From NCBI GenBank assembly GCA_900546215.1, contig URCD01000096.1, positions 1 to 8,529 on the forward strand: DNA of 8,529 nucleotides, given 5' to 3'. The notes below the pieces were generated by a model, which worked only from the letters and a program-made list of their open reading frames with translations, did not search any database and was not told where the DNA came from. This DNA is from an uncultured Eubacteriales bacterium. Lineage in GTDB: Bacteria; Bacillota; Clostridia; Lachnospirales; Anaerotignaceae. Positions 3,892-8,529 of this stretch are shown here, piece after piece. The stretch's first letter is position 1; each line of letters opens with the position of its first letter. A program made the translations under genes and the position numbers.

Positions 3892-6849
3892 ATGTTTATA
3901 GCTGATTTACATATACATTCAAAATATGCCCGTGCCACAAGCAAGGAGTGTGTACCTGAATTTCTTGATATGTGGGCAAGAAAAAAGGGGCTTGATCTCA
4001 TTGGAACCGGCGACCTTACGCATCCCGTATGGAGAGACGAGCTTCGAGAAAAACTTGAGCCAGCACAAGAGGGGCTGTATAGGCTTAAAAAGGAATTAAA
4101 GCTGGACTGCCCAGTTGAAAACAGTGAAACAAGGTTTATACTAACCGGAGAAATCAGCTCGATATATAAAAAGAACGGACGTGTAAGAAAAATACATAAT
4201 GTTGTGATTTTACCAAGCATTGAGGCGGCAGATTCCCTTGCAGCGCGCCTTGAGTCTATAGGTGCCAACATACGTTCAGACGGACGCCCTATACTTGGCC
4301 TTGACAGCAGAGATTTGCTTGAAATGGTTTTAGAAACCGATGAAAAAGCAATATTTATACCAGCACATATATGGACCCCGCATTTTTCTTTATTCGGGGC
4401 CTATTCAGGATTTGATGCTATTGAAGAATGCTTTGAGGATTTAACCCCTTATATACACGCTTTAGAGACAGGATTGTCCTCTGACCCGTCTATGAACTGG
4501 AGGATTTCGGCACTGGATAAATACCTGCTTGTTTCAAATTCAGACGCACATTCTCCGGCTAATTTGGCGAGAGAGGCAAATATTTTTAATACAGGATTAT
4601 CATATCCTGAAATTTATGAAGCTCTTGAAAACAAATATTCAGACAAGTTTTATGGTACTCTTGAATTTTTCCCGGAAGAAGGAAAATACCACTACGACGG
4701 ACATCGAAACTGCAAAGTTTGCATGAAACCTTATGAGACTATTAACGCAGACGGTATTTGTCCTGTCTGCGGCGGCAGGATAACCGTTGGAGTTTTGCAT
4801 AGAGTAGAGGATTTAACTGACAGACCTGAGGGGTATAAGCCTGAAGGCGCCAAACCGTTTGAAAGCTTGGTGCCGCTTACAGAGGTAATCGGCTCTTCAA
4901 TGGGTATGTCATCAAACAGCGTTAAGGTTAAAAGGCAGTACGAAAGTATGCTATTAAATCTTGGTTCAGAGCTATCTATTTTAAGGACTGTACCAATAGA
5001 TGAAATAAAAGAAAAAGCAGGCACACTAATTGCGGAAGGGATACAAAATCTTAGAGAGGGAAAGGTCGAGGCCAATCCTGGTTATGATGGAGAATATGGA
5101 AAGGTATGCGTCATTAGCCAGCAGGACAGGGACCGAATTGCAGGGCAGCTTAAGCTGTTTCCGGATGAAATAATGCCAGTTGAAAAAAACAAACGGATAC
5201 CGGAAAGAAAGTCAGTAAAAGAAAAAAAGAAAGCCTCAGACAAAAAGTCCAGCGAATTGAATGAAGCGCAGAAGGCTGCTGCTGAAGCGTCTGAAAGAGC
5301 GGTCGCGGTTATTGCAGGTCCTGGCACTGGTAAGACGTTTACACTCGTTAATCGTATAGCTTATTTAGTAGATGAAGCGGGTGTTTCACCAGCTGATATT
5401 ACAGCAGTAACATTCACAAATAAAGCTGCAAAGGAAATGAGAGAGAGGCTGGAATCCCATTTCAAAAATAAACGCAAAGTAAAGGCAATGAATATTGGTA
5501 CATTTCATTCTCTCTGCCTTAGACAGTTAGAAAATATAAATATTGTGGATGAGGCTGAAGCGCTGGACTTAGCATCGGAAACTGTTAAGGAACTGGACTT
5601 AGATTTATCACCTCAAAGGCTCTTGAGCGGAATATCAATGATAAAAAACGGAGCCGGTGCAGATACAGTAACGCAGGAGGCTATGGAAAATTATCAAAAA
5701 AGACTGGAGGAAAATGGTTTTATTGATTTTGACGATATTCTTCTTAATGCGCTTGATATGGAAAAAGACTGCCCATATTTGCTGATTGATGAGTTTCAGG
5801 ATATAAATGATTTACAGTACAGGTTAATTAAAAATTGGAGCAGAAATTCAAAAAGTATATTTATTATTGGCGATCCTGACCAGTCAATATATGGCTTCAG
5901 AGGGTCAGACGATAAATGCTTTAATCGGTTCATTGAAGATTTTGGACCGGTTAGACAGATAAGACTTACAGAAAACTACAGGTCCACACCAGAAATAATT
6001 AACTGTTCTTTTGCTGCAATTAAAAATCCCGAGGCAGCTTTGGAGTCGAAGCATGAAAATGGGGTGGATGTACGTCTGATTACATCCGACAGTTCATTTA
6101 CGGAAGGAATATTTATCGCTAAGGAAATAAACAGTATGGTAGGCGGGATCAATATGCTTGATACTGACGGCAGTTCTAAAAAGAAGAAAAATACTGCTGC
6201 GAGAGGATTTTCCGACATAGCAGTGCTTTACCGTACTAATCGGCAGGCGGCTGTAATTGAAGAATGCCTGCAAAAAGAGGGAATACCATACAGAGTCTCA
6301 GGAAGAGAGGACTTTTTGAAGGATGAGGAAATAAGAAAGGCTGTGCGTCACTTTAGGCAGGCAACAGATACCAAAAAACCGTCGCAGGTGCTTTTAGAAT
6401 ATTTGTCACAAAATAATCTGACCGGTAATGAGGTTCTCCAAAAGCTTTATAACATGTCAATTATGTATGATAGCATGCAGGAATTTATGCAGGCTCTTCT
6501 GTTAGGGCAGGAAGCCGACGTAATTAGAAGCGGCAGTACAGTATATACGCCTGACGCAGTAACATTAATGACTCTTCATGGCTCGAAGGGGTTGGAATAT
6601 CCTGTCGTATTTATAAGCGGGGTAAGGGAAAATCTTATACCTTATCAAGGATTTAACCAAATAGGAGATATTGATGAGGAAAGAAGGCTTTTCTATGTTG
6701 GAATGACAAGGGCACAGGAGGAGCTGCTTCTTTTAACCGGAGGAGATGTATCAAGATTTATTTATGATATACCAAAGGATATGCTTATAAAGGAAAAGGC
6801 TCTTGAGTACAGAAGCGGAAAAGCCTCCCAGCTCAGTCTCTTTGACTAA
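3892..6849 (+). CDS. endonuclease Q-like PHP nuclease fused to UvrD/PcrA-type helicase
   Basis: Cytoplasmic DNA-repair protein of 985 residues with two enzymatic modules. Residues 1-424 match the endonuclease Q (EndoQ, TIGR00375-type) family, which cuts 5' to deaminated bases (uracil, hypoxanthine, xanthine) and abasic sites. Visible are the PHP motifs DLHIHS (5-10), GTGDLTHP (38-45), E87, H102, PAHIWTP (157-163, H159) and SNSDAHSP (215-222, D218/H220), a zinc site C274-x2-C277...C290-x2-C293, and PGYDGEYGKV (396-405). A lysine-rich linker (430-455) leads to an SF1A helicase: Q-motif LNEAQ (456-460), Walker A AGPGTGKT (475-482), Ia 506-520, Ib GTFHS, Walker B LIDEFQD (631-637), III GDPDQSIYGFRGS (660-672), IV TENYRST, V MTLHGSKGLEY and VI RRLFYVGMTRA (931-941). 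The helicase is short (about 530 residues against about 720-740 in PcrA), mainly in the 2B region. Clamp-binding-like QLKLF (419-423) and QLSLF (980-984) are present. ATG 3892 is chosen for AAAGGAG at 3877-3883; the frame opens earlier, inside the terminator. Confidence 0.93.
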   Translation: MFIADLHIHSKYARATSKECVPEFLDMWARKKGLDLIGTGDLTHPVWRDELREKLEPAQEGLYRLKKELKLDCPVENSETRFILTGEISSIYKKNGRVRKIHNVVILPSIEAADSLAARLESIGANIRSDGRPILGLDSRDLLEMVLETDEKAIFIPAHIWTPHFSLFGAYSGFDAIEECFEDLTPYIHALETGLSSDPSMNWRISALDKYLLVSNSDAHSPANLAREANIFNTGLSYPEIYEALENKYSDKFYGTLEFFPEEGKYHYDGHRNCKVCMKPYETINADGICPVCGGRITVGVLHRVEDLTDRPEGYKPEGAKPFESLVPLTEVIGSSMGMSSNSVKVKRQYESMLLNLGSELSILRTVPIDEIKEKAGTLIAEGIQNLREGKVEANPGYDGEYGKVCVISQQDRDRIAGQLKLFPDEIMPVEKNKRIPERKSVKEKKKASDKKSSELNEAQKAAAEASERAVAVIAGPGTGKTFTLVNRIAYLVDEAGVSPADITAVTFTNKAAKEMRERLESHFKNKRKVKAMNIGTFHSLCLRQLENINIVDEAEALDLASETVKELDLDLSPQRLLSGISMIKNGAGADTVTQEAMENYQKRLEENGFIDFDDILLNALDMEKDCPYLLIDEFQDINDLQYRLIKNWSRNSKSIFIIGDPDQSIYGFRGSDDKCFNRFIEDFGPVRQIRLTENYRSTPEIINCSFAAIKNPEAALESKHENGVDVRLITSDSSFTEGIFIAKEINSMVGGINMLDTDGSSKKKKNTAARGFSDIAVLYRTNRQAAVIEECLQKEGIPYRVSGREDFLKDEEIRKAVRHFRQATDTKKPSQVLLEYLSQNNLTGNEVLQKLYNMSIMYDSMQEFMQALLLGQEADVIRSGSTVYTPDAVTLMTLHGSKGLEYPVVFISGVRENLIPYQGFNQIGDIDEERRLFYVGMTRAQEELLLLTGGDVSRFIYDIPKDMLIKEKALEYRSGKASQLSLFD

Positions 6850-6859
6850 ATAACTTTTC

Positions 6860-6887
6860 TTGACAATAAGACCGCTGCTGATATAAT
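6860..6887 (+). promoter_or_regulatory. consensus sigma-A promoter of the B12-regulated operon
   Basis: TTGACA (6860-6865) and TATAAT (6882-6887) both match the sigma-70/sigma-A consensus exactly, with a 16-base spacer. Transcription should start near 6894, some 15-20 bases before the cobalamin riboswitch, as expected for a strong promoter whose output is set by the riboswitch. The -35 box starts 10 bases after the helicase stop codon, and no terminator is seen between them. Confidence 0.85.
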
Positions 6888-6907
6888 TAATTTTAATTGA
6901 ATAGTAT

Positions 6908-7021
6908 TTTTTGGTGCCTATCCTAATGGAAACCGGAGAAGTTCGGTGAGAATCCGACACAACAGCCATTACTGTATTTAAGCCTGTGAGCTTATAAGCC
7001 AGATCGCCGGCGGCATCAAAT
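6908..7021 (+). promoter_or_regulatory. cobalamin (B12) riboswitch aptamer
   Basis: An RNA element that binds cobalamin and turns down downstream B12 genes. The conserved cobalamin-riboswitch series is readable in order: GGTGCC (6913-6918), ATGGAAACC (6926-6934), the core GGTGAGAATCC (6945-6955), ACAGCC then ACTGTA (6963-6976), and the B12-box-like GCCAGATCGCCGGCGGCATC at the 3' side (6998-7017). A closing helix of 9 pairs joins 6910-6918 to 7012-7020 (GGTGCC with GGCATC, one G-U, extended by three T-A pairs). Position between a consensus promoter and cbiF supports the call. Aptamer edges are approximate, and choice of ligand form (adenosyl-, methyl- or hydroxocobalamin) cannot be read by eye. 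Confidence 0.95.
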
Positions 7022-7040
7022 TAATAACGCTTTTGGGTAG

Positions 7041-7079
7041 AGAAGAGCTGGTTTTTATTTTACATAAATTCGAGCTTCT
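7041..7079 (+). promoter_or_regulatory. candidate antiterminator helix of the riboswitch
   Basis: AGAAGAGCT (7041-7049) can pair with AGCTTCT (7073-7079) if two bases are bulged. The second segment is also the 5' arm of the downstream terminator, so the two structures exclude each other, as expected for an antiterminator used when no cobalamin is bound. This is inferred from complementarity only. Confidence 0.35.
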
Positions 7080-7106
7080 GTCCCATTTGGACGGAAGCTT
7101 ATTTTT
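7073..7106 (+). terminator. riboswitch-controlled intrinsic terminator
   Basis: An 11-bp stem (AGCTTCTGTCC at 7073-7083 with GGACGGAAGCT at 7089-7099, one G-U) has a 5-base loop CATTT and is followed by TATTTTT. It lies about 50 bases after the aptamer and 50 bases before cbiF, the standard place for a cobalamin-induced transcription terminator. Confidence 0.85.
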
Positions 7107-7118
7107 GTATACATATAT

Positions 7119-7142
7119 GGCCATGTTTTTACATGGCCTTTT
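7119..7142 (+). terminator. second terminator-like hairpin directly before the cbiF ribosome binding site
   Basis: A perfect 8-bp stem (GGCCATGT at 7119-7126, ACATGGCC at 7131-7138) with loop TTTT is followed by TTTTATTT. Its tail runs into GAGGTGAG (7147-7154), the cbiF ribosome binding site. It may be a back-up terminator, a leader structure affecting initiation, or part of the switching platform. Confidence 0.6.
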
Positions 7143-7157
7143 ATTTGAGGTGAGAAT

Positions 7158-7916
7158 ATGATAAATTTTGTCGGCGCAGGCCCCGGAGCTATTGACCTTA
7201 TTACTGTAAGAGGAATGAACTTGATTAAAAATGCAGATGTAATAATATATGCAGGCTCCCTTGTAAATAAGGAACTGCTTAGCTATGCTTCAGCGGACTG
7301 CGTTATTTATAACAGCGCAGAAATGACACTTGAAGAAATAATAGAAGCTATGAATAGCAGTGAGAAAAAAGGATTGAATACAGTAAGATTGCATACAGGA
7401 GACCCGTCTGTATACGGCGCTATAAAAGAACAGATGAGCATGCTTGATAGCTTGGGAATAGATTATAACGTCTGCCCGGGCGTAAGCTCTATGTTTGGCG
7501 CCGCGTCATCTCTTAAGGCAGAATTAACACCTCCTGAGGTAAGCCAGAGCGTTATTATTACCAGAGCGGAAGGAAGAACGCCTGTGCCTCCAAAAGAAAG
7601 CCTAGTTAGCCTTGCGGGACATAATGCCACAATGGTTATATTTTTGTCAGCCGGAATGACGGAAAAGGTAAGCAGAGAGCTTATTCAGGGCGGATATTCT
7701 AAAAACACTCCGGCCGCTATAGTGTATAAGGCTACATGGTCTGATGAAAAAATAATAAGAACAACTGTAGGTGAGCTGCATAAAAGCGCATTAATAAACG
7801 AAATAAACAAAACCGCTCTTATTATAGTAGGAGAATTTTTATGTGACAGTAATAAACGCTCCAAGCTGTACGACCCTGATTTTACCCATGAATTCAGAGG
7901 CGGTGAAACGGATTGA
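7158..7916 (+). CDS. cbiF: cobalt-precorrin-4 C11-methyltransferase
   Basis: Cytoplasmic SAM-dependent tetrapyrrole methyltransferase that methylates C-11 of cobalt-precorrin-4 in anaerobic cobalamin synthesis; the aerobic counterpart is CobM. The 252-residue length is normal. Visible features are the N-terminal glycine-rich loop VGAGPG (5-10), the CbiF/CobM-typical YAGSLVN (31-37), HTGDPSVYGAI (79-89), PGVSS (107-111) and the long signature EVSQSVIITRAEGRTPVP (127-144), then FLSAGM (162-167). The cbi name is chosen over cobM because cbiG, specific to the anaerobic route, follows. The start is fixed by GAGGTG (7147-7152), 5 bases before the ATG. It is the first gene after the cobalamin riboswitch, so its expression should fall when cobalamin is abundant. 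Its stop overlaps the cbiG start, suggesting translational coupling. Confidence 0.96.
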   Translation: MINFVGAGPGAIDLITVRGMNLIKNADVIIYAGSLVNKELLSYASADCVIYNSAEMTLEEIIEAMNSSEKKGLNTVRLHTGDPSVYGAIKEQMSMLDSLGIDYNVCPGVSSMFGAASSLKAELTPPEVSQSVIITRAEGRTPVPPKESLVSLAGHNATMVIFLSAGMTEKVSRELIQGGYSKNTPAAIVYKATWSDEKIIRTTVGELHKSALINEINKTALIIVGEFLCDSNKRSKLYDPDFTHEFRGGETD

Positions 7917-8529
7917 AAACAGCTGTGATTTCATTTACTGAAAGAGGAAATTCACTTAACGAAGAAATTTCTGTCAAGCTTAAGGCAGACTCCTTTAAAA
8001 GCGCTAAAAAAATCCGGTATTTAACTGAAAAAATATTTAAGGAATATGATGCGGTTATATTTATAGGCGCAGCAGGAATAGCCGTTAGGGCTGTTGCACC
8101 AAATATAAAGTCAAAGGATACAGACCCAGCCGTTTTAGTCTGTGATGAAGCTGGTAAATTTGTTATACCAATACTTTCAGGACATATAGGAGGAGCAAAT
8201 TCTCTGGCAGAAAAAATAGCGGGATTGGTAAATGCTGTACCTGTTATAACAACAGCTACAGATATAAACGGCATATGGGAGGCAGACAGTTGGGCCGCAA
8301 AAAACAATATGCATATAGAAAATATTAATATGATAAAAAATATATCATCAGCACTATTAAAAAATGAAAGAATAGGGATTGACTGCGACTTTGAAATCAG
8401 CGGAAGGCTGCCTGATAATGTAGGATTTGAAAAACAAAAAAACGGCGTTGTTGTTTCCCCTTTCATTAAAGCACCCTTTGAAAACACATTGATTATAGTT
8501 CCTAAATGTATTTGCTTGGGCGTTGGAAG
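7913..8529 (+). CDS. cbiG: cobalt-precorrin-5A hydrolase, N-terminal part (3' truncated by window edge)
   Basis: Opens the lactone of cobalt-precorrin-5A and releases the two-carbon fragment as acetaldehyde, the step after CbiF in anaerobic corrin synthesis. The first 205 codons are present and uninterrupted. Family signatures are GAAGIAVRAVAP (52-63), DEAGKFVIPILSGHIGGAN (78-96) and PVITTATD (110-117), covering the N-terminal and middle domains. The window ends at CLGVG, where the conserved C-terminal CbiG domain begins. The start is a TTG at 7913 whose last two bases, with the next A, form the cbiF stop (TTGA overlap). An in-frame TGA at 7904-7906 excludes earlier starts, and AGAGGCGGTGA (7896-7906) gives the ribosome binding site. 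A long open frame on the opposite strand here is only its shadow. Confidence 0.95.
   Translation, partial: MKTAVISFTERGNSLNEEISVKLKADSFKSAKKIRYLTEKIFKEYDAVIFIGAAGIAVRAVAPNIKSKDTDPAVLVCDEAGKFVIPILSGHIGGANSLAEKIAGLVNAVPVITTATDINGIWEADSWAAKNNMHIENINMIKNISSALLKNERIGIDCDFEISGRLPDNVGFEKQKNGVVVSPFIKAPFENTLIIVPKCICLGVG

Noticed and set aside
3747..4271. Minus-strand open frame opposite the small peptide and the nuclease N-terminus
   Set aside because: Serine/leucine-rich shadow translation opposite conserved EndoQ motifs; no start context.
7894..8487. Long minus-strand open frame over the end of cbiF and cbiG
   Set aside because: It has no family resemblance or ribosome binding site and is antisense to a clear cbiG reading frame.

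Overview
The window reads as chromosomal DNA from an AT-rich, low-GC Gram-positive anaerobe, most likely class Clostridia. Pointers are the strong GGAGG/GAGGTG-type ribosome binding sites, frequent TTG starts, a secreted protein with S-layer homology (SLH) repeats, an oxygen-independent (cbi-type) cobalamin pathway behind a B12 riboswitch, and an endonuclease Q-like/UvrD fusion. No phage, transposon, CRISPR, tRNA or rRNA feature was seen. The species cannot be named from this sequence.

Layout. Positions 1-705 hold the 3' part of a GntP-family permease. After a gap with a GC-rich palindrome comes a 61-residue DpnD/PcfM-like protein (873-1058). A bidirectional terminator (1147-1186) separates it from a convergent minus-strand gene (1179-2753) for an exported SLH-repeat, HtrA/trypsin-like serine protease with its own promoter near 2787-2814. 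An AT-rich gap follows, then a GNAT acetyltransferase (3051-3554) and a 41-residue membrane or secreted peptide (3661-3786) that ends at a terminator. The largest gene (3892-6849, 985 residues) encodes a complete endonuclease Q-like PHP nuclease joined through a lysine-rich linker to a compact UvrD/PcrA-type helicase. A consensus promoter (6860-6887), a cobalamin riboswitch (about 6908-7021) and two tandem terminator-like hairpins then precede cbiF (7158-7916) and the 5' part of cbiG (7913 to the window end).

How it fits together. The last block is one regulated unit: the riboswitch should lower expression of cbiF and cbiG, consecutive methylation and ring-opening steps of anaerobic corrin synthesis, when cobalamin is plentiful. 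The genes share a 4-base stop/start overlap. The other genes look like independent transcription units. The strongest candidate for new biology is the nuclease-helicase fusion. It carries all visible PHP metal ligands, a four-cysteine zinc site and all main SF1A helicase motifs. It also has two sequences matching the bacterial sliding-clamp motif (QLKLF at the end of the nuclease module, QLSLF at the extreme C-terminus), which suggests a clamp-tethered repair enzyme that nicks at deaminated bases and then unwinds.
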